Shown here: positions 8,628 through 16,288 of the stretch, one piece after another | Position numbering within the stretch: position 1 is the first letter of the stretch | Layout of the letters: each line of letters begins with the position of its first letter | Assembly (NCBI GenBank): GCA_047605605.1 | Contig: JASGFG010000004.1 | Span: 15,811 to 79,810, forward strand | DNA: 64,000 nucleotides | Reading direction: 5' to 3' | Source of the DNA: JAATGA01 sp047605605 | GTDB taxonomy: Bacteria > Pseudomonadota > Alphaproteobacteria > Rhodobacterales > Rhodobacteraceae | Made by a program: the position numbers and the translations under genes | Notes under the pieces: generated by a model | Told to the model about the DNA's origin: nothing | Databases searched by the model: none | What the model saw: the letters and a program-made list of their open reading frames with translations, nothing else

Positions 8628-9566
8628 TTAGTAAAGGACGTTCTTCGCTTCGGGCAGGTCGATGTTCTCTTTGGTCACAAAGACGACGCCGGTGTCGATC
8701 TGCGCCTGGACCGTTTTGCCACCGATGAGGTCGATCACCGCTTTCACGCCCAGATCACCCATCTGGAACGAACCCTGAACCAAGGTGCCGTTCAGCGTGC
8801 CATCCTTGACGAAGGCCTGCAGATCCTCGTTGCCGTCAAAGCCGATGGCGGCGATCTGCCCGGCTTTGCCTGCTTGCTGGATCGCGCGGCCCATGCCGAC
8901 AGCGGTCGGTTCATTGGCACCGAAGATGCCCTTAAGATCGGGGTTCGCGGCCAGAACGTCGGTGGTCTGGTTCAGAGCCGTCGCCATCTGCGACTGCGAA
9001 TAATAAGGACCGACGATCTCGATCTTCGAGCTGGCCTTGATTTCCTCGACAAAGCAGCCCACGCGGCCGATCTCGGAGCCGACGCCCGCTACATAGGACA
9101 TGACGGCAACCTTGCCCTCCGTGCCGACGGCTTCGATCATCTTCGTCGCGGCCAGTTTTCCCGCCGCGCAGTTGTCGGTCGAAAGCAGCGTCTGGTAGGT
9201 TCCTGCCCCCCCCTCTGCCAGAGCCGAGTCGATGATGGCCACCGGGATTCCGGCCTCATTGGCGCGCTTTACCGCCGGGATCAGCGCTTCCGGGTCCGAC
9301 GGGGCAAGAACGATGCCCTTGACGCCGCGGTTCACCGCATTGTCGACGAGGTTCACCTCGTCCGCGACGGCGGCTTCGGAGGCGGGGCCGTCGAAGGTCA
9401 GCGTGAAGCCCGAGCCCTCGATCGCGGCAGAAGCCCCCTTGTTGACGTTCTGCCAGAAGTTCGAGTTCGTGGTCTTGACGATGACCGCGATCTCGTCAGC
9501 CATGGCCGTTGCGGGCAAGGCTGCTATGGCACCGATGGCAAGCAAGGCTTTCAGAGTCAGTTTCAT
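8628..9566 (-). CDS. periplasmic sugar-binding protein (RbsB-like)
   Basis: Solute receptor of the carbohydrate-uptake-type-2 ABC importer. 312 residues; the first ~23 are a clean Sec signal (MKLTLKALLAIGAIAALPATAMA followed by DEIAVIV). The mature part starts with the KTTNSNFWQNV block typical of ribose/galactose-binding-like proteins, followed by NRGVKGIVLAPSDP and the hinge-side segment GAVGMG-like (here EPTAVGMGRAI). Two conserved cysteines (NCAAGKL and GCFVEE) could form a disulfide. Start at 9566 is set by GGAGG seven bases upstream. Lies between ATPase and permease genes. Confidence 0.9.
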   Translation of the reverse strand: MKLTLKALLAIGAIAALPATAMADEIAVIVKTTNSNFWQNVNKGASAAIEGSGFTLTFDGPASEAAVADEVNLVDNAVNRGVKGIVLAPSDPEALIPAVKRANEAGIPVAIIDSALAEGGAGTYQTLLSTDNCAAGKLAATKMIEAVGTEGKVAVMSYVAGVGSEIGRVGCFVEEIKASSKIEIVGPYYSQSQMATALNQTTDVLAANPDLKGIFGANEPTAVGMGRAIQQAGKAGQIAAIGFDGNEDLQAFVKDGTLNGTLVQGSFQMGDLGVKAVIDLIGGKTVQAQIDTGVVFVTKENIDLPEAKNVLY

Positions 9567-9603
9567 GGTTTCCTCCCTATGAATCTTCTGGTGGTGGTTC
9601 TGC

Positions 9604-10626
9604 TCACCTGCGGCTGCGCATCTGGTCGATAAAGACGGCCAGAATGACGACAACACCGATGATGATCTGCTGGATGAAGGCCGAGACCCCGGCCATGTTG
9701 AGCCCGTTCCTCAGCACGCCGATGATGAAGGCGCCGATCATGGTGCCCGAGATCGTGCCCACGCCCCCCATCAGCGAGGCCCCTCCGATCACGGCTGAAG
9801 CGATGGCATCCAGTTCATACATCACGCCCTCATTGGGCTGGGCGGTGACCAAGCGCGACATCAGGACATTGCCTGCAAGCCCGGCCAGCGCGCCCGACAT
9901 GACATAGGCGGCGATCTTGGTGCGCACGATCTTGACGCCGGACAGACGCGCGGCCTCTTCGTTCGAGCCGGTCGCGTAAAGATGGCGGCCAAGGGCGCGG
10001 TGGCGCAGAAGATAAGCGGCCCCCATGGCCACGATCAGCAACAGGATCGCCGGATATGGAATGCCTGGGAAAATTACCTTCGACAGGCCATTGGGCTGCT
10101 TTTCAACCATACGAAACAGCGCGTCGTTGCCAAGTCGCCCGAACGCCTCGCCCAGTTGCGAGATCGGGGCCGCGCCTGTCAGCTGCAATGCCGTGCCACG
10201 CGCGATCAGCATCATCCCAAGCGTTGCGACGAAGGGTGTGATCCGCATCCTGGTGATGATCAACCCGTTCGCGAGGCCGCAAAACGCGCCAACCAATACG
10301 CCCGCGCCCATGCCCAGCGGCACCGGAACCCCCGCCTTGACCAGCAATCCGGTCACGGTGCCCGACAGCGCCAGCACAGACCCGACGCTGAGGTCGATTC
10401 CGCCGGTTATGATGACCATCGTCATCCCGATGCCCAGAAGCCCGATGACCGACGTCTGCAGCAACACGGTCAGCCCGTTGTTCACTGACAGAAAGGCCGC
10501 ATTGCCAAATGCAAAGATCGCGATCAGCAGGGCAAGCGTCGCCAGCGCCGAAAGTTTGTGGAAGGCATCGGGGTTCAACCCGGGTGTCGCGATGCCAAAA
10601 CGCGTCTTGCTTCCGAAGATAGACAT
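9604..10626 (-). CDS. sugar ABC transporter permease (RbsC/FrcC family)
   Basis: Inner-membrane channel subunit, 340 residues, with about ten hydrophobic segments. The family core TMVIITGGIDLSVGSVLALSG is present near residue 75, and the cytoplasmic coupling region reads TGSNEEAARLSGVKI. The C terminus ends in FIDQMRSRR. A single permease gene implies a homodimer, as usual for this class. Start 10626 is preferred because GGAGG lies just upstream; a reading from 10641 is less likely. First gene of the leftward operon, whose promoter should lie in the gap to the GntR gene, where the minus strand shows a TTGACA at 10685-10690. Confidence 0.9.
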   Translation of the reverse strand: MSIFGSKTRFGIATPGLNPDAFHKLSALATLALLIAIFAFGNAAFLSVNNGLTVLLQTSVIGLLGIGMTMVIITGGIDLSVGSVLALSGTVTGLLVKAGVPVPLGMGAGVLVGAFCGLANGLIITRMRITPFVATLGMMLIARGTALQLTGAAPISQLGEAFGRLGNDALFRMVEKQPNGLSKVIFPGIPYPAILLLIVAMGAAYLLRHRALGRHLYATGSNEEAARLSGVKIVRTKIAAYVMSGALAGLAGNVLMSRLVTAQPNEGVMYELDAIASAVIGGASLMGGVGTISGTMIGAFIIGVLRNGLNMAGVSAFIQQIIIGVVVILAVFIDQMRSRR

Positions 10627-10702
10627 GACGCCTCCCCGCATCGGTCCAATATAATTAAGTACTGATGTTGCGATTCTTGCGGCCTGTCAATTGTTTTTAA
10701 TC

Positions 10703-10714
10703 ATTGTCGACAAT
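10703..10714. promoter_or_regulatory. candidate GntR (FCD subfamily) operator
   Basis: ATTGTCGACAAT is a perfect 12-bp palindrome in the divergent gap between the importer operon and the regulator gene. FCD-type GntR proteins commonly bind TTGT-N-ACAA-like boxes, which this matches. On the minus strand it sits just upstream of a TTGACA hexamer (10685-10690), a position suited to repression of the leftward operon and autoregulation. Binding is inferred. Confidence 0.6.
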
Positions 10715-10751
10715 TCGGCGATCTGGTATCTCTCGGGTAACGAGGTATCCG

Positions 10752-11654
10752 ATGGCACGAACAGACGAGCGATTCCGCCAGGCCTATAACCGGCTGCTCG
10801 ACCGCTGTGACGGAATGGAGCCGGGCGAAAGCCTTGCGGCTGAAACACTGCTGGCCGAGGATCTGGATGTCAGCCGGACAGTCGTTCGCGCCGCGCTGGA
10901 ACGGATGCGGGATGAGGGTATCATCCGCTGGGAAGGGCGCGAGAAGACATTGTTGCGCCCGGCGACGGCTTCGGACCGGGTTGCCACCTCGGCCTCTGCG
11001 GTTTCCGACGAAGAACTGGAGCGCTTGGCGCTGGACTGGATTCTGCGTTTCGATGTGCCGCCTGGAACGGCCCTGAACATCACCGAACTGGCGCGGCGCT
11101 TCGGCGTTCCGGCTCATGCGCTTCAGTCTTATCTGGCATCCCTCTCCCGCTTTGGCCTTGTGCGTCGGCGACCGCGCGGGGGGTGGGAAATGGTCGGCTT
11201 CACCCGCGACTTCGCGATCGAACTGTCAGACTTCCGCATGATCCTGGAGCTGAATGCAGTCTCCCACCTGGTGTCGCTGCCACCGGAAAACCCGATCTGG
11301 AGCAGGCTCGATGCGATGGAGGAAGACCACCGCCGCCTTGCCGCAGAGATCGACACCCGCTTCCATGATTTCTCGTTTCTGGACGAGCAGTTTCACAGCA
11401 TCATCGGCGGCACGGTGCGGAACCGTTTTGTCGAGGAATTCCAGAAGATCATCTCGCTGATTTTCCATTATCACTATCAGTGGGACAAGAAAGATGAGCG
11501 CGAGCGAAACGCCGCCGCAATTCAAGAGCATCTGCGCCTGATCGACGCGCTGAAATGGCGTGATGAGGCGGCCGCACTGGCGGCGGCGCGTGACCATCTG
11601 CGCACCTCTAAACAGACGCTGCTATCATCCCTGCGCAGCCACGCGCTGGCCTGA
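10752..11654 (+). CDS. GntR-family (FCD) transcriptional regulator with a second wHTH-like segment
   Basis: Probable repressor of the flanking sugar-acid operons. 300 residues. An N-terminal winged helix-turn-helix (GESLAAETLLAEDLDVSRTVVRAALERM) is followed by a second DNA-binding-like segment (ALNITELARRFGVPAHALQSYLASLSRFGLV, ~residues 98-128). A helical FCD ligand domain follows, with FRMILELNAVSHLV and the metal-site histidines of DEQFHSII and IQEHLRLIDAL. Start 10752 chosen for the GAGG six bases upstream. Divergent from the transporter operon and convergent with the aldo/keto reductase (2-bp gap). The extra HTH is unusual for FCD regulators, which normally have one. The ligand is probably a pathway sugar acid. 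Confidence 0.85.
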   Translation: MARTDERFRQAYNRLLDRCDGMEPGESLAAETLLAEDLDVSRTVVRAALERMRDEGIIRWEGREKTLLRPATASDRVATSASAVSDEELERLALDWILRFDVPPGTALNITELARRFGVPAHALQSYLASLSRFGLVRRRPRGGWEMVGFTRDFAIELSDFRMILELNAVSHLVSLPPENPIWSRLDAMEEDHRRLAAEIDTRFHDFSFLDEQFHSIIGGTVRNRFVEEFQKIISLIFHYHYQWDKKDERERNAAAIQEHLRLIDALKWRDEAAALAAARDHLRTSKQTLLSSLRSHALA

Positions 11655-11656
11655 AT

Positions 11657-12622
11657 TCAGACCAGCACCGCGTCAGCCGTGGCAGGCCAAGGCGCATTGA
11701 TCGCGTCAAGGTTACGATCCAGCGACGCCACGTTCGACGTGCCGATAAGGACAGATGCGGCCTCGGTTCGCGTCATCGCAAAGCGGAGCGCGGCTGTCGC
11801 CAGTGATACGCCCACCGCGGCGGCTCGGTTCTGAAGCCTTGTCACCTGTTCAAGGATTTCGCGGCTGGCCGGGGCATAGTCATAGGTCGCGCCGGGTTTG
11901 GCGCCGGTTGCAAGAATGCCGGAATTGAAGATACCGCCCAGCACCAGACTGGTGCCATGCTCGTGGCAAAGAGGAACCAGCGCGGTCTCGGCGCTGCGGT
12001 CCAGCAAAGTCCAGCGCCCGGCCAACAGGATTACGTCCAGCGGTCGTTCACGCAGGATGTCAACGCAGACTTCGTTCTCGTTCACGCCCAGACCGATGGC
12101 GCCGATCCGGCCCTGTCGTTTCAGACGTTCCAGCCGGTCAAGCCCCGAACCCAGCAAGTCGGCCATGTGACGCGCATTGTCAGCACCATGTGTATAGCTG
12201 CCGATATCATGAACGAAAACAATATCAATGCGCGACGTGCCAAGCCTTTGGCAGCTTTGCTCAAAGGAGGCCTCGATCCCGTCGCCTGTGTAATCATAGC
12301 GCACGGCATTGGGCAGCGGCTCGACAAATCCATCCGCTTCGGGCAGGTGCGGTCCCGGTGACAGGAGCCGCCCGACCTTGGTCGAAACGACATAGTCCTC
12401 CCGGTTCCGCCCGCGCAAGAACGCGCCAAGGCGCTGCTCGGAAAGGCCGCGACCGTAATGGGGCGCCGTGTCGAAATAGCGGATCCCATGATTCCAGGCG
12501 CGGGCCAGAACGGCCTCGGCCGCCCCCTCCTCCAGCTTGCGGTAGAGGTTTCCGAGGCCGGAACATCCAAAGGAAATCGCGGTGACCGCCACATCTGTCC
12601 TGCCGATCCGGTTGGTTTTCAT
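11657..12622 (-). CDS. aldo/keto reductase family aldose 1-dehydrogenase (L-galactose/L-fucose dehydrogenase type)
   Basis: Oxidises an aldose at C1 to the aldonolactone with NAD(P). 321 residues. All four AKR catalytic residues are visible: Asp and Tyr in YFDTAPHYGRGLSEQRLG (~residues 50-56), Lys in VSTKVGRLL, His in FVHDIGSYTHG. This arrangement, with the insertion after KVGR, is that of D-threo-aldose 1-dehydrogenase and L-galactose dehydrogenase. Its start overlaps the stop of the upstream mannitol-dehydrogenase-family gene (ATGA), so both come from the promoter near 13740-13820. With a lactonase and FucU mutarotase across that promoter, L-galactose or L-fucose is the likely substrate; the downstream enzymes favour L-galactose. 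Pyridoxal 4-dehydrogenase is a paralogous alternative. Confidence 0.82.
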   Translation of the reverse strand: MKTNRIGRTDVAVTAISFGCSGLGNLYRKLEEGAAEAVLARAWNHGIRYFDTAPHYGRGLSEQRLGAFLRGRNREDYVVSTKVGRLLSPGPHLPEADGFVEPLPNAVRYDYTGDGIEASFEQSCQRLGTSRIDIVFVHDIGSYTHGADNARHMADLLGSGLDRLERLKRQGRIGAIGLGVNENEVCVDILRERPLDVILLAGRWTLLDRSAETALVPLCHEHGTSLVLGGIFNSGILATGAKPGATYDYAPASREILEQVTRLQNRAAAVGVSLATAALRFAMTRTEAASVLIGTSNVASLDRNLDAINAPWPATADAVLV

Positions 12623-13737
12623 GCTGCGGCCCCCTGCCCCGCCACGATCATGCGCAGCCTTGGCGCGGCAACATCAACGCCCAGAGTTCTGGCCCAGTCC
12701 AGCAATGCACCGATGCGTCGCCGCACCTTTTCGGCATGGTTCTGCGCGATGTCAGACAGCTTGTGATCGAGGAAGGGATTGGCAAAGCGGTCGAGTGTCG
12801 TGGCCACATATTCCACCGCCTCAACCCCGTAGCCTGCGGCAGCAAAGACCGGCAGAACCTCGTCCCGGTAGAGCGTTTCAAGATCATCGCGCAGCGCCCT
12901 GTCGGCAAGCCTGTCCCGCACCAGCGGAGAGGCCTCTCCGCCCTGGGACAGCCAGCCTGCGACCAGATAGCTGTGGCCGAGGTTCAGAATATGCAGCTTC
13001 AGCTTCTCGATCCGGTCAAGGTCGGGAACAAGCCGCACCGCCGGGTGGCGGCAGGGCAGCGTCAGGCCCGGATGCGCTTCGATGGCCCAGAGCGCATAGG
13101 GCTCGGCCACCGCGCCGGCGGGCTCCAGCGGCTCGGACACGATCCGGTCGACCAGAGAATTGCCGAAGATCACCTCGCCCTCAATCCAATTCGCCAGAGC
13201 CGGGTCAAGGGCGTGCGCAATATCCAGAACCCGGCGGCGCAACCGATCACCATTGCGCGCAACCAGTTCGGTGGGCAACACGGTCAGTCCCGGCCCGCCC
13301 GCCCGGAACCGTGCCCCGAGCAAATGCGTCAGCTTCGCCGGATAAGACATCTGCTGATCAAACTCCGGCGCGGCGTCCTGGGGCTGCGCGATCCAACCGG
13401 AATCGGCGGTATTTGACAGGATCACCCGGGCCTCTTCGATGGCGATCCGGCAGATCTCCGGCCAGTCCGTGGCGGTGGACAGCGCACGGATGACCGAGGT
13501 CACGCGCGTTTCATGCCGCACATGCCTGCCGCCATCCAGCCCCTCGATCCGCACCGGAAAGCCGCCTGGCGCAGCCAGCGCGGCCAGCCTTTTGCTGCGC
13601 CCCGCGTCGCCGCTGGATTGCACGACGGCCACAGGGCCAAGCGCATCACCGCGTTCCATCGCCTCGGATATGAACAGGTCGGCATGGGCCTGAAGAAACC
13701 GGCTGGTTCCGAATTGCAGGATCGGCGTGATTGACAT
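12619..13737 (-). CDS. mannitol dehydrogenase family protein, probable tagaturonate reductase (UxaB-like)
   Basis: Long-chain NAD-dependent dehydrogenase expected to reduce D-tagaturonate to D-altronate. 372 residues from the ATG at 13737, which has GGAGG five bases upstream; an in-frame extension to 13791 has no support. N-terminal nucleotide-binding block ILQFGTSRFLQAHADLFI, conserved ILSNTADSGW and FGNSLVDRI. The catalytic region KLKLHILNLGHSYLVAGWL matches the KLRxLNGxHS signature of UxaB/MtlD, with the expected Lys and His present. Shorter than enterobacterial UxaB (~480), so the C-terminal helical region is reduced. Pairs with altronate dehydratase and the Zn dehydrogenase of this locus. 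Confidence 0.75.
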   Translation of the reverse strand: MSITPILQFGTSRFLQAHADLFISEAMERGDALGPVAVVQSSGDAGRSKRLAALAAPGGFPVRIEGLDGGRHVRHETRVTSVIRALSTATDWPEICRIAIEEARVILSNTADSGWIAQPQDAAPEFDQQMSYPAKLTHLLGARFRAGGPGLTVLPTELVARNGDRLRRRVLDIAHALDPALANWIEGEVIFGNSLVDRIVSEPLEPAGAVAEPYALWAIEAHPGLTLPCRHPAVRLVPDLDRIEKLKLHILNLGHSYLVAGWLSQGGEASPLVRDRLADRALRDDLETLYRDEVLPVFAAAGYGVEAVEYVATTLDRFANPFLDHKLSDIAQNHAEKVRRRIGALLDWARTLGVDVAAPRLRMIVAGQGAAA

Positions 13738-13822
13738 GGTATCCTCCGGACCGTTACAGTTCTTAATCATAACATACAGTCTGTCAAGCAAAGGTATCGG
13801 TGGACTGTTGCGGGGGGGAAGG

Positions 13823-14656
13823 ATGATCGACGCGCATCAGCATTTCTGGAGCTTGTCCCGGGGCGACTATTCGTGGCCGAATGACAGCGTCGAGCCGATC
13901 TTTCGCGACTTCTGCCCCGACGATCTGTCTCCGCTTTTGCAGCGGGCAGGCGTGTCGCGGACCATCCTGGTGCAGGCAACCGATACCGTTGCCGAGACTG
14001 AATGGCTGCTGGAACTCCCGCGGACTTTTCCGGCCGTGGCTGGCGTCGTCGGCTGGGTCGATCTGTCCGCCCCGGATGCGATTGTCATGATCGACCGTCT
14101 GCGTGCCGATCCGCTGTTGAAGGGTCTGCGCCCGATGCTGCAGAACATCCAAGAGACCGACTGGATCCTTCGCCCCGAGGTGGCGCCCTCCCTTGCGCAT
14201 ATGGAGCGCGTCGGGCTGCGCTTCGACGCATTGATCCAGCCGCGTCATTTGCCTTCGATCCTGGCACTTGCCGGGCGGTATCCCGATCTGCCCATTGTCA
14301 TCGACCATCTGGCCAAGCCCCGGATGGGTGCCGGCATCACGCCCGATGATGCCTGGGCGAACGGAATGCGCACCCTTGCCGCGCGACCGAATGTCTGGTG
14401 CAAGCTTTCGGGGATGATCACCGAGATTGGCCCGGGCTGGCAACCTGAAGACCTTGCCCCCTTTGCTGCCCTGGTGCTGGATGCGTTCGGCCCGTCGCGC
14501 TGCATGTTCGGCTCTGACTGGCCGGTGGTTACTCTTGCGGGCAGCTATCAGGGCTGGATGGACATGGCGCAGACCCTTACCGCCAGGTTCTCGGCTGCGG
14601 AAAAGGAACGGGTTTTTGCCACTTCGGCAGCCGAATTCTATGGGTTGGAGAAATGA
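13823..14656 (+). CDS. amidohydrolase-family sugar lactonase (COG3618 type)
   Basis: Hydrolyses an aldono-1,5- or 1,4-lactone to the open acid. 277 residues from the ATG at 13823, where GGGGGAAGG precedes the start. The metal-binding N-terminal HxH motif is MIDAHQHFW; the remaining family landmarks are present: GLRPMLQ, the strand with PIVIDHLAKP, LSGM, and the catalytic Asp in FGSDWPV. This is the family of L-fucono-1,5-lactonase and L-rhamnono-lactonase. It starts the rightward operon (lactonase-kinase-mutarotase), divergent from the aldose dehydrogenase operon whose product it would consume. Its stop overlaps the kinase start. Confidence 0.88.
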   Translation: MIDAHQHFWSLSRGDYSWPNDSVEPIFRDFCPDDLSPLLQRAGVSRTILVQATDTVAETEWLLELPRTFPAVAGVVGWVDLSAPDAIVMIDRLRADPLLKGLRPMLQNIQETDWILRPEVAPSLAHMERVGLRFDALIQPRHLPSILALAGRYPDLPIVIDHLAKPRMGAGITPDDAWANGMRTLAARPNVWCKLSGMITEIGPGWQPEDLAPFAALVLDAFGPSRCMFGSDWPVVTLAGSYQGWMDMAQTLTARFSAAEKERVFATSAAEFYGLEK

Positions 14657-15579
14657 TGCAGCTTCTGTGCATCGGCGAGGCCATGGCCGAACTGCGAAAA
14701 GGCAGCGACGGGTTTGCCGTCGGCTTCGCGGGCGACACGTTCAATACCGCAGTCTATTGTCGGCGGCTGCTTCCCGCCGCGATGAAGGTCGGCTTTCTGA
14801 CGCGGATCGGCACCGACCCCCTGTCCTCGGGCTTTCTTGCGCTCGCTGAGGCCGAAAACATAGACGCCACTTCGATCCGTCGCGATCCGTCGCATAATTT
14901 CGGCATCTATTCGGTCCAGACCGATGCTTCGGGCGAAAGGTCGTTCCACTACTGGCGCAACGATTCCGCTGCGCGGAAGATGTTCCAGGCTGATGAAGAT
15001 TTTGGGGCGCTCTCGCAGGCCGGGATTGTCTATCTCTCGGCCATCACACTGGCGATCATCGCCCCTGCCGCGCGCGAGGCGCTGCTGTCCCACCTTGCCG
15101 GGCTGCGAGCCAAAGGCATCAGGATCGCCTTCGATTCGAACTACCGGCCACGTCTTTGGCAGGATGCCGCAACTGCCCGCGACTGGATCAGCCGGATGTG
15201 GCGGATGACCGACATCGCCTTGCCCTCGGCCGATGATGAGCGCGCCCTGTTCGGCGACGCGGATGATGCCGCGGTTCTTGCCCGGTTGCGCGATGCGGGG
15301 TGCCGGGCCGGTGCGCTGAAATGCGGCGAGTCCGGCCCGCGCGCCATTGCCGAGGGTGTCCCGACCGGCCACTTCCCTGCCGCCACCCATGTCCTTGATA
15401 CAACCGCCGCCGGCGACAGCTTTAACGGAGCCTTCCTTGCCGCGCTGATCCTCGATCGGGACGAGAAAACAGCCATGCACTGGGGCCATCAGATGGCAAG
15501 TGCCGTAATTGGCCAGCCCGGCGCCATCGTGCCCAATACCCCGCAGCTTCAGGATAGCCGCCATGCTTCGCAATATTGA
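14653..15579 (+). CDS. kdgK: 2-keto-3-deoxygluconate kinase (PfkB family)
   Basis: Phosphorylates KDG to KDPG, linking the pathway to Entner-Doudoroff aldolase. 308 residues. N-terminal CIGEAMAELR with the GGD-equivalent GFAGDTFNTAVY, which is typical for KdgK, and the C-terminal PfkB anion-hole signature DTTAAGDSFNGAF (~residues 249-261, catalytic Asp included). FDSNYRPRLW is the expected mid-domain block. ATGA overlap with the lactonase indicates coupling; its tail overlaps the mutarotase gene by 17 bases. The KDPG aldolase itself is not in the window. Confidence 0.9.
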   Translation: MMQLLCIGEAMAELRKGSDGFAVGFAGDTFNTAVYCRRLLPAAMKVGFLTRIGTDPLSSGFLALAEAENIDATSIRRDPSHNFGIYSVQTDASGERSFHYWRNDSAARKMFQADEDFGALSQAGIVYLSAITLAIIAPAAREALLSHLAGLRAKGIRIAFDSNYRPRLWQDAATARDWISRMWRMTDIALPSADDERALFGDADDAAVLARLRDAGCRAGALKCGESGPRAIAEGVPTGHFPAATHVLDTTAAGDSFNGAFLAALILDRDEKTAMHWGHQMASAVIGQPGAIVPNTPQLQDSRHASQY

Positions 15580-16003
15580 TCCGCTCATCAACCCCGACCT
15601 GCTTTATGCGTTGGCGCGCATGGGGCACGGCGACGAGATCGTGATTACCGACGCCAATTTCCCTTCGGCCGCCATCGCGGCCCAAAGCGTGACCGGGCGA
15701 GAGCTGCATATCGGCTGTGATGTGGTCAGGGCGCTCGGCGCGGTGCTGTCGCTTTTCCCGCTGGATGAACATCAGCCGGATCCGGTCGTGACCATGCAGG
15801 TCGTCGGCGCACCAGAGGAATGCCCCGCAACAGTGGCCGACGCGCTGCCGCTGCTTGCGGCCGCCGGGGTTGAACCGACAACAATCGAGCGTTTCGCCTT
15901 CTATGAACGGGCGAAAACCGCCTTCGCCGTGCTGCGCACCGCCGATGCGCGACCCTATGGCAACTTCATCCTCCGCAAAGGGGTGATCAACCCGATCCGA
16001 TGA
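15563..16003 (+). CDS. fucU: L-fucose mutarotase family protein
   Basis: Interconverts alpha and beta pyranose anomers of an imported sugar. 146 residues, RbsD/FucU fold. The N-terminal segment MLRNIDPLINPDLLYALARMGHGDEI places the catalytic His in GHGDEIVITDANFP, and the C-terminal ERFAFYERAKTAFAVL and PYGNFILRKGVI blocks are those of FucU and not RbsD. The start at 15563 lies inside the kinase gene. L-galactose differs from L-fucose only by a hydroxyl at C6, so a FucU-type enzyme fits an L-galactose pathway. Last gene of the rightward operon. Confidence 0.9.
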   Translation: MLRNIDPLINPDLLYALARMGHGDEIVITDANFPSAAIAAQSVTGRELHIGCDVVRALGAVLSLFPLDEHQPDPVVTMQVVGAPEECPATVADALPLLAAAGVEPTTIERFAFYERAKTAFAVLRTADARPYGNFILRKGVINPIR

Positions 16004-16069
16004 CGGCGGGCGGACATCCCTCATCGGAGAGCCCGCCCCAAGATTGCACCTGTCCCGGTTCCATTCCCG

Positions 16070-16288
16070 TCAGGCGGCCTTCTGCTCCAAGGTCCCGGGT
16101 GATTTGCCGCCCGGGGCCGAGTGTTTCCGGCGTGGGTCGGGGAAGCCATTGATGTATTCGAGGAGGGCGATCTCGACCTCACGCCAGCTATGCCAGTCGC
16201 GCCTTCAGACCAATTCCGCCTTCGGAGGCTTGAAGAAGCTCTCGGCCGCCGAATTGTCATGGCAATTTCGCGTCCAGACATACAGGCG
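16070..16288 (-). pseudogene. IS3-family transposase OrfB, C-terminal fragment
   Basis: Minus-strand translation gives RNCHDNSAAESFFK (the last catalytic Glu region of an IS3-family DDE domain), then KAELV, a TGA stop in place of the usual Trp, then RRDWHSWREVEIALLEYING and FPDPRRKHSAPGGKSPGTLE to a natural end at 16070. Only the last ~70 residues survive, and they carry an internal stop. The subgroup (GNCxDN-ESFF type) differs from the remnant at 4471, so the two are not halves of one element. It abuts the stop codon of the EamA gene. Confidence 0.88.

Noticed and set aside
5259..16003. L-fucose oxidative pathway as the function of the sugar-acid locus
   Set aside because: FucU, the dehydrogenase and the lactonase would fit, but no fuconate dehydratase, 2-keto-3-deoxyfuconate dehydrogenase or hydrolase is present, while all later steps for L-galactose are.
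4471..16288. Two IS3 fragments as ends of one composite transposon
   Set aside because: They belong to different IS3 subgroups, no terminal repeats or target duplications are visible, and neither is intact.
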